This document shows positions 49,686-61,104 of a DNA stretch of 64,000 nucleotides, piece after piece. Source of the stretch: Pseudomonas arsenicoxydans (lineage in GTDB: Bacteria; Pseudomonadota; Gammaproteobacteria; Pseudomonadales; Pseudomonadaceae); contig NZ_RCZE01000003.1 in assembly GCF_006438915.1 (NCBI RefSeq), forward strand, positions 129,070-193,069, given 5' to 3'. Position 1 is the stretch's first letter. Each line of letters opens with the position of its first letter. The notes under the pieces are model-generated. The model did not search any database. It was not told the origin of the DNA and was given only the letters and a program-made list of their open reading frames with translations. The position numbers and the translations under genes were made by a program.

Positions 49686-50309
49686 CTATGTACTACTGCG
49701 TACAGCCTTGATGAACGCCTGAATCTTTGCGTGATCCTTGATGCCCTTACCCGCCTCTACCCCACCGCTGACGTCCACCGCATAAGGCCGGACCCGGGCA
49801 ATCGCCCCCGCGACGTTATCCGGGGTCAAACCGCCCGCCAGAATAATCGGCTTGCTCAAGCCTTGCGGTATCAGAGACCAGTCGAATGCTTCACCGGTTC
49901 CGCCCGGTACGCCTTCAACGTAGGCGTCGAGCAGGATTCCGCTGGCACTTGGGAACGCATCGCAGGCTGCCGCGATGTCGTCGCCGGCCTTGACCCGCAG
50001 CGCCTTGATGTACGGCCGGTGCCAGCCTTCGCAATCAGCGGCCGTTTCGTCGCCATGGAACTGCAACAGGTCCAGCGGCACGGCATCGAGCAATTCGCCC
50101 AATTCGCAGCGGCTGGCGTTGACGAACAAACCCACGGTGGTGACGAACGGCGGCAGTCCCTTGATGATGTCGCGCGCCTGCTGGAACGTCACGGCCCGCG
50201 GGCTCTTGGCGTAAAACACAAATCCGATGGCATCGGCCCCGGCCTCGACCGCCGCCAACGCATCTTCTATGCGGGTAATCCCGCAAATCTTGCTGCGAAC
50301 GGCTGACAT
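49686..50309 (-). CDS. trpF: Phosphoribosylanthranilate isomerase
   Basis: 207 residues, TIM barrel. Catalytic Cys in KICGITR near the start and Asp in [10 protein letters not shown] near the end are intact. Third step of tryptophan synthesis. In Pseudomonas trpF is separate from other trp genes, as here between truA and accD. Confidence 0.97.
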   Translation of the reverse strand: MSAVRSKICGITRIEDALAAVEAGADAIGFVFYAKSPRAVTFQQARDIIKGLPPFVTTVGLFVNASRCELGELLDAVPLDLLQFHGDETAADCEGWHRPYIKALRVKAGDDIAAACDAFPSASGILLDAYVEGVPGGTGEAFDWSLIPQGLSKPIILAGGLTPDNVAGAIARVRPYAVDVSGGVEAGKGIKDHAKIQAFIKAVRSST

Positions 50310-50372
50310 GTCGGTAAATCCTCAGGGCAAATCCGGGAAAGTCCCGGATGGTAACAAATGCGTTCGAGGGCG

Positions 50373-51227
50373 TCAGCCGTCAAGTTCCGTGAAACCGGTC
50401 AGGAAGTGTGGGCCGATGTAACGCTCGGGTAATTCGAACTCATCGCGGTACTCGACCTGCACCAGGTACAGGCCAAACGGATGCGCCGTGACCCCGCCAG
50501 ACCGACGAATGCGGCTTTCCAGCACTTCCTTCATCCACTCCACCGGACGCTCGCCGGCACCGATGGTCATCAGCACGCCGGCAATGTTGCGCACCATGTG
50601 GTGCAGGAACGCGCTGGCGCGAATATCCAGCACGATCATCTTGCCGTGACGGGTGACGCGCAGATGATGCAATTCCTTGATCGGCGATTTGGCTTGGCAC
50701 TGACCGGCACGGAATGCACTGAAATCATGGGTGCCGACCAGGTACTGCGCGGCCTGGGCCATGCGCTCGACGTCCAGCGGACGGTGGTTCCAGGTAATTT
50801 CTTCGTTGAGGTGCGCCGGGCGGATCTGATCGTTGTAGATCACGTAGCGGTAACGCCGGGCAATGGCCTTGAACCGCGCATGGAAATGCGCCGGCATGAC
50901 CTTGGCCCAACTGACGCTGACGTCGTGGGGCAAATTGATGTTGGCGCCCATGACCCAGGCTTTCATCGACCGCTCGACCTGGGTATCGAAATGCACCACC
51001 TGACCACAGGCGTGCACGCCCGCGTCCGTTCGCCCGGCACACAGCAGCGACACCGGTGAGTCGGCGACTTTGGACAAGGCTTTCTCAAGGGTTTCCTGCA
51101 CCGTGAGCACACCGGAGGCTTGGCGCTGCCAGCCGCGATAGCGCGAGCCTTTGTATTCAACGCCCAATGCGATCCGGTAAAAGCCGTCGGCCGCCATTTC
51201 GGCAGCCGGATTATCAATATTTGCCAA
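50373..51227 (-). CDS. truA: tRNA pseudouridine(38-40) synthase
   Basis: Up to 284 residues. Catalytic Asp in AGRTDAGVHA; further conserved RRYRYVIYN and MVRNIAGVLM. Modifies the anticodon arm of several tRNAs. The start is uncertain: the TTG at 51227 gives 284 residues and the ATG at 51197 gives 274; neither has a clear ribosome binding site, and the conserved part begins at FYRIALGVEYKG. Confidence 0.95.
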   Translation of the reverse strand: MANIDNPAAEMAADGFYRIALGVEYKGSRYRGWQRQASGVLTVQETLEKALSKVADSPVSLLCAGRTDAGVHACGQVVHFDTQVERSMKAWVMGANINLPHDVSVSWAKVMPAHFHARFKAIARRYRYVIYNDQIRPAHLNEEITWNHRPLDVERMAQAAQYLVGTHDFSAFRAGQCQAKSPIKELHHLRVTRHGKMIVLDIRASAFLHHMVRNIAGVLMTIGAGERPVEWMKEVLESRIRRSGGVTAHPFGLYLVQVEYRDEFELPERYIGPHFLTGFTELDG

Positions 51228-51324
51228 GGGGTGCAGCCTGCTGATCTACGCAAAGGCGGGCATTATAAGGCCGTCGGACCGAGACGCCAGAGTGGCTTCA
51301 GCATTTGCGGTGAATGTCAGGGCA

Positions 51325-51470
51325 CCATCGCGAGCACGCTCGCACCCACAGGGGTTTTGTGAACAGCGCAAATCAACTGTGGGAGCGGGCTTGCTCGCGA
51401 AGGCGGCGTGTCATTCAGCATTAACATCGACTGACAGAACGCCTTCGCGAGCAAGCCCGCTCCCACATTC
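51325..51470. repeat. Cluster of three REP units
   Basis: Units at about 51328-51351 (degenerate), 51378-51406 and 51440-51468. The last two are inverted copies of GTGGGAGCGGGCTTGCTCGC...AAGG. They lie in the fimV-truA gap. Confidence 0.85.
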
Positions 51471-51487
51471 GAATTGCGATGAACCAT

Positions 51488-51523
51488 AAAAAACGGCAGC
51501 CTCAATGGGCTGCCGTTTTAATT
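51488..51523 (-). terminator. Terminator after fimV
   Basis: AAAACGGCAGCC and GGCTGCCGTTTT form a 12-bp stem with a small loop, 17 bases after the fimV stop. Confidence 0.9.
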
Positions 51524-51539
51524 ACTGCCGAGCAATCAC

Positions 51540-54173
51540 TCAAGCCAGACGCGAAAGCATTTGCTTGGCTTCGCTCTTCTGCCCGGCATCACCCTCGATC
51601 ACCACCTCATTGAGGATGTCCCGAGCGCCATCGTTGTCGCCCATGTCGATGTAGGCCTGGGCCAGATCGAGTTTGGTAGCGACTTCATCCGTACCGGAGA
51701 GGAAGTCGAAGTCCGGCTCATCCGCTGCCGAGGCCATGGCGTCTTCTGCGGTGAAGCGCGGCTCGCCAATGCTCTGGGACAGACGATCCAGTTCGGCGTT
51801 GACATCGTCCAGTTCAGATTCAAAAGCGTCTGGAACATCAGCGACAGGAGGCTTGGCCGGGGCTGCGTCCATTTCATCGGCCAGCGACAGGTCGAAATCG
51901 GCAGGCAATTCCAGATCGTCCTGAGGCACTTCAGGCGCGACTGGAAAATCTTTCACGCCTTCGTCCAGATCCAGCAGGAAGTCGTCTTCGGCGAGATTGG
52001 CCGGCGACGGCTCTGCGCCCAGGTCCATGTCCAGATCGAAGTCCGACAGGTCGTCGAGGTTTTCCTTGATGTCGGTTTGCTGCTTCAGCACCGATTCAAA
52101 GCTCAAATCGTCATCCAGCGGGAATTCGTCCAGCTCGGTCGACGCGTCTGCTTCAGACGCAACCACGGCCGGGGAAGCGGCTTCCAGGTCGTCCAGGCTC
52201 AGGTCGAACGCGCTGTCGAAGTCGTCGTCGGCTGCTGCCGGGGCTTGCGGCTCGTCGAGCAGCAAGTCCTTGACGTACTGCGCATCCAGTTCCGCGGCGA
52301 TGGCTGCGGCGGCCAAGCCACTGGCGGCGACCACGGCCATGGCCGGGAAGCGGGTCTTGAGTTTTTCGACTTGGGCGAAGTTGTCGCCGTTAGCGACCAG
52401 TTGGCGCTCCTGGCCCACGAACGCATCACGGTCGCCCTGCTGACCATACACTTCCATCAACTTCAAACGCAGGTCACTGCGTTGCGGCTCTTGCTTGATG
52501 CCGTCTTCCAGCAACGCAGCAGCCTGATTCAGTCGACCGGCAGTGATGTGCGACTGCGCCTTGTTCAGCACGTCGTCATCACGTTCGCCAGCCGGGGATA
52601 CCAACGGTGCGGCAATCGGCGTAGTCATCACAACCGGTGCAACCACGGGTGCAGGAGGCGGCTTGGGCGCAGGTGCTGGCGTCGGCGCGGTGGCGAGCTT
52701 CACGCTAGGCGGCGGCACTTCCAGGCCTTCGAAGCTGCTTTCTGGCAGGTCGTTGTCAAAGGACATGTTCTGTTCTTCAGACAACGCACGGGCCATGCGC
52801 AGGTGTTTTTCGGCTTCTTGCTGGGCTTTGCGGCGACGTGCCAGCAACAGCAACAGGAGCGCCAGAACCACCGCACCACCACCGATCAGACCCAACAGGA
52901 TCGGGTTGGTCAGCAAGTCGTTGAACTTCTGGTCGTCGGAAACGGCTGGAGCCGGCTCGATTGCCGGCTCAGCGGGTGCCGGAGTCGCTTCAGGTGCCGC
53001 CGCCGGAGCAGGCGTCACCTCAGCCGGTGCCGGCGCAGGGTTGGCTGCCAACTCGGCCGAGATGGCGGGAGCCGTCGCAGTCGTAGCAGTCGCAGCAGCG
53101 GGTGCACCCGCCGCGCCTTCGGCCTGCATCTTGGCCAGTTGATTGTTCTTCAGTTCGATCAGTTTTTGCAGCTTGTCCATCTGGCTTTGCAGGTCGGTGA
53201 TGCGGCTTTTCAGTTCAGAATTGTCACGACGTGTCGTGTCGAGGCTTTCCTGGGTCACGGCCAACTTGTTGCCCAGGTTCTTGGCATCGCCCGCGGCACC
53301 TTTACCACCGGCCTTGCCGGATTCGGCAGAGACCAGGCTCAGCTTGTCTTTGGCAGGTTGTGCACTACCGGCGTCAGCACGACCGCGCTTGGTGGCATCG
53401 AGTTGTTGCTGACCTGTGCCGGGTTTCGCTACATAACGACGGCCCTGGCGCCACGCGGTGTTCTGCGCGGCCACTTCAGCGATTGCCTTGGGTTGCGGCA
53501 AAGTGGTGGCTTGCGCCTGATCCGGCATGCGCAGCACCTGACCGGTTTTCAGCCGGTTGATGTTGCCGTCGATAAAGGCATCCGGGTTTAGCGCCTGGAT
53601 GGCAAGCATGGTTTGCTGAACCGAACCACCGTTACGCGCCTTCGCAGCGATTTCCCACAGGGTATCGCGCGGCGTGGTGGTGTATTGAGCCGGTTTGGTG
53701 GCACCGGTCACCGGCGCAGTAACGGTTGAAGTCGGCGCTGGCTGCGCAGCCGCTTCAGCGGTCTGCGGCGAGAATTTGGACGGATCGAGCAGCACGCTGT
53801 AATCGCGCAGCAGGCGACCGTTTGGCCACATGACCTGAACCAGGAATTTCACCATCGGTTCGGACAGAGGCTTGCTGGAAGTCACACGCAGGATGCTTTT
53901 ACCACTGGCGTTGAGCACAGGGGTGAAGGTCAGGTCATTGAGAAATGCCTGGCGGTCGACACCGGCCTTGGCGAAATCTTCAGGCGAGGCGAGGCTCGGC
54001 ACCACTTCGGCGGCCGTAAGGTCCTTGACGTCGAGCAGCTCGATTTCCGCCACCAGGGGTTGGTTCAGCGTCGACTTCAGGGTCAACTCCCCGAGACCGA
54101 GGGCATGCGCCATACCGGATGACAGCGCCGAGGCGGCCGCAATTGCTAACACCAGTTTGCGAACTTGAACCAT
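51540..54173 (-). CDS. fimV: Peptidoglycan-binding polar hub protein FimV
   Basis: 877 residues. Signal peptide (MVQVRKLVLAIAAASALSSG, cleaved near AHA), conserved N-terminal domain LGLGELTLKSTLNQPL, a LysM peptidoglycan-binding domain (about 160-225, TPRDTLWEIAAKARNGG), a coiled coil (about 300-345), one membrane helix (ILLGLIGGGAVVLALLLLLL at about 435), a long acidic Asp-rich cytoplasmic region and a C-terminal FimV/TPR motif (DLAQAYIDMGDNDGARDIL). Supports type IV pilus assembly and twitching at the pole. Confidence 0.95.
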   Translation of the reverse strand: MVQVRKLVLAIAAASALSSGMAHALGLGELTLKSTLNQPLVAEIELLDVKDLTAAEVVPSLASPEDFAKAGVDRQAFLNDLTFTPVLNASGKSILRVTSSKPLSEPMVKFLVQVMWPNGRLLRDYSVLLDPSKFSPQTAEAAAQPAPTSTVTAPVTGATKPAQYTTTPRDTLWEIAAKARNGGSVQQTMLAIQALNPDAFIDGNINRLKTGQVLRMPDQAQATTLPQPKAIAEVAAQNTAWRQGRRYVAKPGTGQQQLDATKRGRADAGSAQPAKDKLSLVSAESGKAGGKGAAGDAKNLGNKLAVTQESLDTTRRDNSELKSRITDLQSQMDKLQKLIELKNNQLAKMQAEGAAGAPAAATATTATAPAISAELAANPAPAPAEVTPAPAAAPEATPAPAEPAIEPAPAVSDDQKFNDLLTNPILLGLIGGGAVVLALLLLLLARRRKAQQEAEKHLRMARALSEEQNMSFDNDLPESSFEGLEVPPPSVKLATAPTPAPAPKPPPAPVVAPVVMTTPIAAPLVSPAGERDDDVLNKAQSHITAGRLNQAAALLEDGIKQEPQRSDLRLKLMEVYGQQGDRDAFVGQERQLVANGDNFAQVEKLKTRFPAMAVVAASGLAAAAIAAELDAQYVKDLLLDEPQAPAAADDDFDSAFDLSLDDLEAASPAVVASEADASTELDEFPLDDDLSFESVLKQQTDIKENLDDLSDFDLDMDLGAEPSPANLAEDDFLLDLDEGVKDFPVAPEVPQDDLELPADFDLSLADEMDAAPAKPPVADVPDAFESELDDVNAELDRLSQSIGEPRFTAEDAMASAADEPDFDFLSGTDEVATKLDLAQAYIDMGDNDGARDILNEVVIEGDAGQKSEAKQMLSRLA

Positions 54174-54380
54174 AGCCTCATCCTTTGTTTAAACATTCCT
54201 CGGCCAGCGAGAAGGTATTGATAGTCGCTGCCGTAAGGCATTGCGCGCGGCGTCGAAGTGTCATCGCGCGCGATCATTTCTTGCCTGCCCCGGAAAGCCC
54301 CTTGAGCGGCTTTCCTTCTGCAGTGCGGCCAAGCATAGCGCCCGGCTAGAATCATTCTGTGAATTGTTGCCAAGTATCTT

Positions 54381-55391
54381 TTACAGCAGGTCTTTTATCA
54401 ACAATTCAGCCACCTGCACAGCATTGAGCGCGGCGCCTTTGCGTACGTTATCTGACGTCAGCCACAAATTAAGTTCCGACAGATCGTCGACACCGCTGCG
54501 AACCCGACCGACGCACACCACGTCCTGCCCCACCGCGTCACCCACCGCGGTCGGATAATCGCCGGCCTCGACCAGCTCGATACCGGGTGCATCTTCCAGT
54601 GCCGCGTTGACTTTCGCGAGGTCGACAGCGCTCGCCGACTGCAAGGTCACGCTAAAGCTATCGCCAAAAAACACCGGGGCTTGAATGCAAGTGACAGAAA
54701 TCTTTAATTGAGGCAGCGAAATCACCTGACGCAACTCTCGCACCAGGCGTTTTTCCAGCAGCGTATGGCCCTGCTCATCCGGTTTGCCAACCTGAGCCAA
54801 CAGGTTGAACGCCATTTGCCGATCGAAAAATGTCGGCTCCAGCGGACGCACGTTAAGCAGCTCGGCGGTTTGCCGGGCCAGCTCTTTCACCGCCTCGCGA
54901 CCTTGGGCAGAGACCGCCAGACTGGCGGTGACATTGACCCGCTGCAGGTCAATGACCGAAAGCAACGGCGCCAGCGCCACGGCCAGGGTGGTGGCCGACG
55001 GACTTGGGCTGCTGACCTGGAACGGCTGTTTCAACGTCGCGAGGATTTCGGCATTGGCCTCCGGCACCACTTGCGGTGCCTGGTCGGCCGGCAAAGCGCC
55101 AGAAAGGTCGATCACCGAGCAACCGGCAGCGGTCGCGCGCGAGGCAAAACTGAGGGTTACTGCCGGGCCGGCGGCGAAGAACACCAACTGGACTTTGCTG
55201 AAATCGAATTCATCGACTTCCCGTACCCGCACGTTCTTACCGCGAAACGGCACCGAATGACCGGCCGATTCACTGCTGGCCAGCAGGTGCAAGTCGCCGA
55301 CCGGGAAGTCGCGTTCTTCAAGAATCTGCACGAGCGTTTCGCCGACAGTACCGGTGGCGCCGATCACGGCGATATCAAAGGACTGGCTCAT
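54381..55391 (-). CDS. usg: Aspartate-semialdehyde dehydrogenase paralogue lacking the active-site Cys
   Basis: 336 residues, Asd fold: NADP motif GATGTVGETLVQIL, FFAAGPAVTL and VIDLSGAL. Where true Asd enzymes have NPNCST, this protein has PSPSATT, with Pro131 in place of the nucleophilic cysteine, so catalysis is unlikely. Such USG-1-type paralogues sit beside asd and before fimV in Pseudomonas; their role is unknown. It is read with asd from the same strand after a REP-containing gap. Confidence 0.9.
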   Translation of the reverse strand: MSQSFDIAVIGATGTVGETLVQILEERDFPVGDLHLLASSESAGHSVPFRGKNVRVREVDEFDFSKVQLVFFAAGPAVTLSFASRATAAGCSVIDLSGALPADQAPQVVPEANAEILATLKQPFQVSSPSPSATTLAVALAPLLSVIDLQRVNVTASLAVSAQGREAVKELARQTAELLNVRPLEPTFFDRQMAFNLLAQVGKPDEQGHTLLEKRLVRELRQVISLPQLKISVTCIQAPVFFGDSFSVTLQSASAVDLAKVNAALEDAPGIELVEAGDYPTAVGDAVGQDVVCVGRVRSGVDDLSELNLWLTSDNVRKGAALNAVQVAELLIKDLL

Positions 55392-55481
55392 GGTTCTACC
55401 TCAGGCGAAACGGGGGGAGCGGCACTTTACCGGGTGGGTGGCGTGCAGGCAATTTCTGCCGGTGTTTGTGGTGTCTGTGAT

Positions 55482-55558
55482 GGCCCTTTCGCGAGCAAGC
55501 CCGCTCCCACATTTGAAATGCGTTCCAATGTGGGAGCGGGCTTGCTCGCGAAAGGGCC
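55482..55558. repeat. REP inverted pair
   Basis: GGCCCTTTCGCGAGCAAGCC...TGGGAG and a perfect inverse (ending GAAAGGGCC) around a short spacer in the gap between asd and usg; GTGGGAGC type. Confidence 0.9.
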
Positions 55559-55595
55559 GGTACAGACAACTCATCGACATCAGATTGCCGGAATA

Positions 55596-55631
55596 AAAAA
55601 ACCCGCACCTCTTTCAAGGCACGGGTTCTTT
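55596..55631 (-). terminator. Terminator after asd
   Basis: GAACCCGTGC and GCGGGTTTTTTT form a stem followed by seven T residues on the minus strand, 16 bases past the asd stop. Confidence 0.85.
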
Positions 55632-55646
55632 CATTGCTTCAACCGA

Positions 55647-56759
55647 TCAACGCTCAAGCAGAATCCGCAGCATGCGACGCAGCGGTTCGGCCGCGCCCCA
55701 CAACAGTTGGTCGCCGACGGTGAACGCACCCAGGTATTGGGTGCCCATGTTCAGCTTGCGCAGACGGCCAACCGGTACGTTCAGGGTGCCGGTGACTTTT
55801 GTCGGGCTCAGTTCCTGAATGCTGATATCGCGGTTGTTCGGCACCAGTTTGACCCAAGGGTTGTGCTGGCTGATCAGCCCTTCGATGTCGGCAATCGGCA
55901 CGTCCTTGTTCAGTTTGATGGTCAGCGCCTGGCTGTGGCAGCGCATGGCGCCGATGCGCACGCAGATACCATCGACCGGGATCGGGCTCTTGAAGCGACC
56001 GAGGATCTTGTTGGTCTCGGCCTGGGCCTTCCACTCTTCGCGGCTCTGACCGTTCGGCAGTTCCTTGTCGATCCACGGGATCAGGCTGCCGGCCAGTGGT
56101 ACGCCGAAGTTTTCGGTCGGGTACGCTTCGCTGCGCATGGCTTCGGCCACACGACGATCGATGTCGAGAATCGCGCTGGCCGGGTCGGCCAGTTGATCGG
56201 CGACAGCGGCGTGGGTCGCGCCCATTTGCTTGATCAGTTCACGCATGTTCTGCGCGCCGGCACCGGAGGCCGCCTGATAGGTCATGGCGCTCATCCACTC
56301 GACCAGACCGGCTTCGAACAGACCGCCCAGGCCCATCAGCATCAGGCTGACGGTGCAGTTGCCGCCGATGTAGTTCTTGGTGCCCGCATCCAGCTGCTGG
56401 TCGATGACCTTGCGGTTGACCGGGTCCAGGACGATAACCGCGTCATCCTGCATGCGCAGGCTGGAAGCGGCGTCGATCCAGTAACCCTGCCAGCCGGCTT
56501 CGCGCAGCTTGGGGAACACTTCGCTGGTGTAGTCGCCACCCTGGCAGGTCAGAATCACGTCGAGGGTTTTCAGCTCTTCAATGCTGTAAGCGTCCTTGAG
56601 CGGAGCAATGTCCTTGCCCACGGACGGGCCTTGGCCACCGACATTGGAAGTGGTGAAAAACACCGGCTCAATAAGATCGAAATCCTGCTCTTCCAGCATC
56701 CGCTGCATGAGCACGGAACCGACCATACCGCGCCAACCGATCAGACCTACACGTTTCAT
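55647..56759 (-). CDS. asd: Aspartate-semialdehyde dehydrogenase
   Basis: 370 residues with N-terminal [16 protein letters not shown] nucleotide site and nucleophile C135 in [14 protein letters not shown]. Makes aspartate semialdehyde for lysine, threonine, methionine and diaminopimelate. Follows leuB in the conserved order; 66 bases between them. Confidence 0.98.
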   Translation of the reverse strand: MKRVGLIGWRGMVGSVLMQRMLEEQDFDLIEPVFFTTSNVGGQGPSVGKDIAPLKDAYSIEELKTLDVILTCQGGDYTSEVFPKLREAGWQGYWIDAASSLRMQDDAVIVLDPVNRKVIDQQLDAGTKNYIGGNCTVSLMLMGLGGLFEAGLVEWMSAMTYQAASGAGAQNMRELIKQMGATHAAVADQLADPASAILDIDRRVAEAMRSEAYPTENFGVPLAGSLIPWIDKELPNGQSREEWKAQAETNKILGRFKSPIPVDGICVRIGAMRCHSQALTIKLNKDVPIADIEGLISQHNPWVKLVPNNRDISIQELSPTKVTGTLNVPVGRLRKLNMGTQYLGAFTVGDQLLWGAAEPLRRMLRILLER

Positions 56760-56825
56760 CGCAACTACACCTTCTTGAAATGTGGGCCGCTGCTTTGTAT
56801 TGAATTTCGCAGCGGGCCCGAGAGA

Positions 56826-57908
<1,083 letters not shown>

Positions 57909-57973
57909 GCTTTCCTCATGTCATCAGTCGGTGCGCCCAGGGGCGCACCCGGAAAAATTCTATCGTCCGTAGC

Positions 57974-58741
57974 TTATCGCTCTGCAATCAGCACCAGCAC
58001 ATCGGTACTGAACGAGCCATCGGCCTCAATCTCAAAATACTCGCGCACTTCGTTGCCCATAGACTGCTGCAACTCGCGGATCGCTGCGCGCATTACTTGA
58101 GGTGTGCGCATGCGCTCCACCCAGGAGGTGTACTCCAGTCGCAGCCGTTGGCGCGTGGTGCTGCGGGTATGCAACCCCGCTTCGCTGACCTGGCGCAACC
58201 ATTCGCCGGCGGAATAATCGCGCACATGGCTGGTGTCGCGCAGCACTTCAACGCTTTGCAGGTAAGTGTCGAACAACGGGCTGCCCGGCGACAACACATC
58301 GACGAACGCCGCTACGCCGCCCGGCTTCAGCACCCGACGCACTTCCCGCAGCGCCAGGCCGAGATCACTCCAATGGTGCGCCGAATAACGGCTGAACACG
58401 AAGTCGAACTCGCCATCGGCGAACGGCAGGCGCTCGGCGGCACCGAGGACCGTCGATACGTTACTCAAACCACGATCAACGGCAGCACCCGCGACCACGT
58501 CAAGCATTTGCTGCGACAGGTCGTACGCCACCACTTCCTTGACCAGCGAAGCCACGTGAAAACTCACGTGACCGGCGCCGCAGCCCAGGTCCAGCACCCG
58601 AGCATCGCCCTGCCCGGCCAGTTCAGCCTGTAGCAGCGCGAATTCGGAGCCTTGAGCGTGAACAGCGCTGCTCAGGTAGGCAGAAGCCTGTTCACCGAAT
58701 TGCTTTTGGACTACTTGGGTGTGCTGGGCGGTGCTGGTCAT
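57974..58741 (-). CDS. Class I SAM-dependent methyltransferase
   Basis: 255 residues from the ATG at 58741 (MTSTAQHTQVVQ). SAM-binding motif VLDLGCGAGHVSFHVA, acidic residue after the second strand (AYDLSQQML) and FDFVFSRYSAHHWSD. Related to UbiE/Coq5-type enzymes; substrate unknown. It always sits between leuD and leuB in Pseudomonas though it has no known part in leucine synthesis. Confidence 0.9.
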   Translation of the reverse strand: MTSTAQHTQVVQKQFGEQASAYLSSAVHAQGSEFALLQAELAGQGDARVLDLGCGAGHVSFHVASLVKEVVAYDLSQQMLDVVAGAAVDRGLSNVSTVLGAAERLPFADGEFDFVFSRYSAHHWSDLGLALREVRRVLKPGGVAAFVDVLSPGSPLFDTYLQSVEVLRDTSHVRDYSAGEWLRQVSEAGLHTRSTTRQRLRLEYTSWVERMRTPQVMRAAIRELQQSMGNEVREYFEIEADGSFSTDVLVLIAER

Positions 58742-58785
58742 GGGGACTTCCTTTTGGGATTTAGCCTTGTATTGCCGGGACTGCC

Positions 58786-58859
58786 GCCTTCGCGAGCAAG
58801 CCCGCTCCCACAGGGGAATGCATTTCAAATGTGGGAGCGGGCTTGCTCGCGAAGAGGCC
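58786..58859. repeat. REP inverted pair
   Basis: CGCCTTCGCGAGCAAGCCCG...CCAC and an inverse copy ending TCGCGAAGAGGCC around a short spacer, between leuD and the methyltransferase gene. Confidence 0.88.
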
Positions 58860-58887
58860 GGCCCTGTCTACATAAATTTCAGCTCAA

Positions 58888-59532
58888 TCAAGCATCGCGA
58901 AACAACCAAGGCTGGCTCGCCCGGTGCTTGGCTTCAAACGTTGCAATCGCTTCATGGTCCATCAACGTCAGGCCGATATCGTCCAGACCGTTCAACAGGC
59001 AATGCTTGCGGAACGCATCGATCTCAAACCTATGCACCTTGCCATCCGGACGGGTCACGGTCTGGGCTTGCAGGTCGACCTGCAACTGGTAGCCCGGATT
59101 CGCTTCAACCTGCTGAAACAGTTCATCAACCTCAGCGTCGCTCAAGATGATCGGCAGCAAGCCGTTCTTGAAGCTGTTGTTGAAGAAGATGTCGGCGTAG
59201 CTCGGCGCGATGATGCTGCGGAAACCGTATTCTTCCAGCGCCCACGGCGCGTGTTCACGGCTGGAGCCGCAACCGAAGTTCTCACGGGCCAACAACACGC
59301 TGGCGCCTTGATAACGCTCGGCGTTGAGGACGAAGTCCTTGTTCAGCGGACGCTTGGAGTTGTCCTGATACGGCTGCCCCACGTCCAGGTAACGCCACTC
59401 ATCGAACAGGTTCGGGCCGAAACCGGTGCGCTTGATCGACTTCAAGAACTGCTTCGGGATGATCTGGTCGGTGTCGACGTTGGCACGATCCAAAGGCGCG
59501 ACAAGACCAGTGTGCTGGGTAAAAGCTTTCAT
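58888..59532 (-). CDS. leuD: 3-isopropylmalate dehydratase small subunit
   Basis: 214 residues: [17 protein letters not shown] near the start and [14 protein letters not shown] in the swivel domain. Partner of LeuC. 11 bases after leuC. Confidence 0.98.
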   Translation of the reverse strand: MKAFTQHTGLVAPLDRANVDTDQIIPKQFLKSIKRTGFGPNLFDEWRYLDVGQPYQDNSKRPLNKDFVLNAERYQGASVLLARENFGCGSSREHAPWALEEYGFRSIIAPSYADIFFNNSFKNGLLPIILSDAEVDELFQQVEANPGYQLQVDLQAQTVTRPDGKVHRFEIDAFRKHCLLNGLDDIGLTLMDHEAIATFEAKHRASQPWLFRDA

Positions 59533-59543
59533 GCTGCGCTCCT

Positions 59544-60962
59544 TTAGATCAATTCACGGACGTCGACGAAACGACCGTTTACAGCAGCGGCGGCGGCCAT
59601 CGCCGGGCTGACGAGGTGGGTACGACCACCGGCGCCCTGACGGCCTTCAAAGTTGCGGTTGGAGGTCGATGCGCAATGCTCGCCCGACTCCAAACGGTCC
59701 GGGTTCATCGCCAGGCACATCGAGCAACCCGGCTCACGCCATTCAAAACCGGCTTCGAGGAAAATCTTGTCCAGACCCTCAGCTTCGGCCTGCGCCTTCA
59801 CCAGACCCGAGCCCGGCACGACGATGGCCTGTTTGATGGTCGACGCGACTTTGCGGCCCTTGGCGATCACGGCGGCGGCGCGCAAGTCTTCGATCCGCGA
59901 GTTGGTGCAGGAACCGATGAACACGCGATCCAGCTGAATGTCGGTGATCGCCTGATTGGCGGTCAAACCCATGTACTTCAAAGCGCGCACGATCGAATCG
60001 CGTTTGACCAGGTCCATTTCCTTCGACGGGTCCGGCACGTTCTGATCCACGGCCAGAACCATTTCAGGCGAGGTGCCCCAGCTGACTTGCGGCTTGATCT
60101 GGGTCGCGTCGAGTTCAACGATGGTGTCGAACGTGGCGTCTTTATCCGTCACCAGGTCCTTCCAGGCTTCGACAGCCAAGTCCCACTCCGCGCCTTTCGG
60201 GGCGAATGGACGGCCCTTCACGTAAGCCACGGTTTTTTCGTCAGCGGCCACCAGACCTACGCGTGCGCCGGCCTCGATGGACATGTTGCAGATGGTCATG
60301 CGGCCTTCAACGGACAAGTCACGAATCGCGCTACCGGCGAACTCGATGGCGTGGCCGTTACCGCCGGCGGTGCCGATCTTGCCGATCACGGCGAGGACGA
60401 TGTCCTTGGCGGTCACGCCGAATGGCAATTTGCCTTCGACCGACACCAGCATGTTCTTCATTTTTTTTGCGACCAGGCACTGAGTGGCGAGCACGTGCTC
60501 GACCTCGGAAGTGCCGATACCGTGAGCCAGGGCGCCGAATGCACCGTGGGTCGAGGTGTGGGAGTCGCCGCAGACCACGGTCATGCCCGGCAAGGTCGCG
60601 CCCTGCTCGGGGCCAATGACGTGGACGATGCCTTGGCGAATGTCGTTCATCTTGAATTCGACGATGCCATATTCATCGCAGTTGTCGTCGAGGGTCTGAA
60701 CCTGCAAACGCGAGACCTGGTCGACAATCGCCTCGATGCCGCCCTTGCGCTCAGGGGTGGTCGGTACGTTGTGGTCCGGGGTCGCGATGTTGGCATCGAT
60801 GCGCCAAGGCTTGCGCCCGGCCAGGCGCAGGCCTTCAAAGGCTTGCGGCGAGGTCACTTCGTGGATGATGTGACGATCGATATAAATCAGCGCAGAGCCA
60901 TCGTCGCGCTGTTTGACCAAATGCGAATCCCAGAGCTTGTCGTAGAGCGTTTTGCCGGCCAT
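59544..60962 (-). CDS. leuC: 3-isopropylmalate dehydratase large subunit
   Basis: 472 residues, aconitase fold. The 4Fe-4S cysteines lie in [12 protein letters not shown] and in [14 protein letters not shown]; substrate residues [12 protein letters not shown]. Isomerises isopropylmalate. First gene of the leu run, divergent from the LysR gene. Confidence 0.98.
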   Translation of the reverse strand: MAGKTLYDKLWDSHLVKQRDDGSALIYIDRHIIHEVTSPQAFEGLRLAGRKPWRIDANIATPDHNVPTTPERKGGIEAIVDQVSRLQVQTLDDNCDEYGIVEFKMNDIRQGIVHVIGPEQGATLPGMTVVCGDSHTSTHGAFGALAHGIGTSEVEHVLATQCLVAKKMKNMLVSVEGKLPFGVTAKDIVLAVIGKIGTAGGNGHAIEFAGSAIRDLSVEGRMTICNMSIEAGARVGLVAADEKTVAYVKGRPFAPKGAEWDLAVEAWKDLVTDKDATFDTIVELDATQIKPQVSWGTSPEMVLAVDQNVPDPSKEMDLVKRDSIVRALKYMGLTANQAITDIQLDRVFIGSCTNSRIEDLRAAAVIAKGRKVASTIKQAIVVPGSGLVKAQAEAEGLDKIFLEAGFEWREPGCSMCLAMNPDRLESGEHCASTSNRNFEGRQGAGGRTHLVSPAMAAAAAVNGRFVDVRELI

Positions 60963-61104
60963 CAGACGGTTTCCTCATCAGCTTGTTTCTATGCCCCGGG
61001 CCGTTTGTATAACCCTTTGGCTTGTGAGGTCGATCCTAGGGGGTTACATTAAATAACTCAAATTCATATTTTTCATGCTTTGGATAACCAACTGGAATAC
61101 ATCA

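Noticed and set aside
55482..55558. REP pairs considered as CRISPR repeats or terminators
   Set aside because: Inverted, unevenly spaced, without unique spacers of fixed length or cas genes; the sequence matches Pseudomonas REP palindromes.
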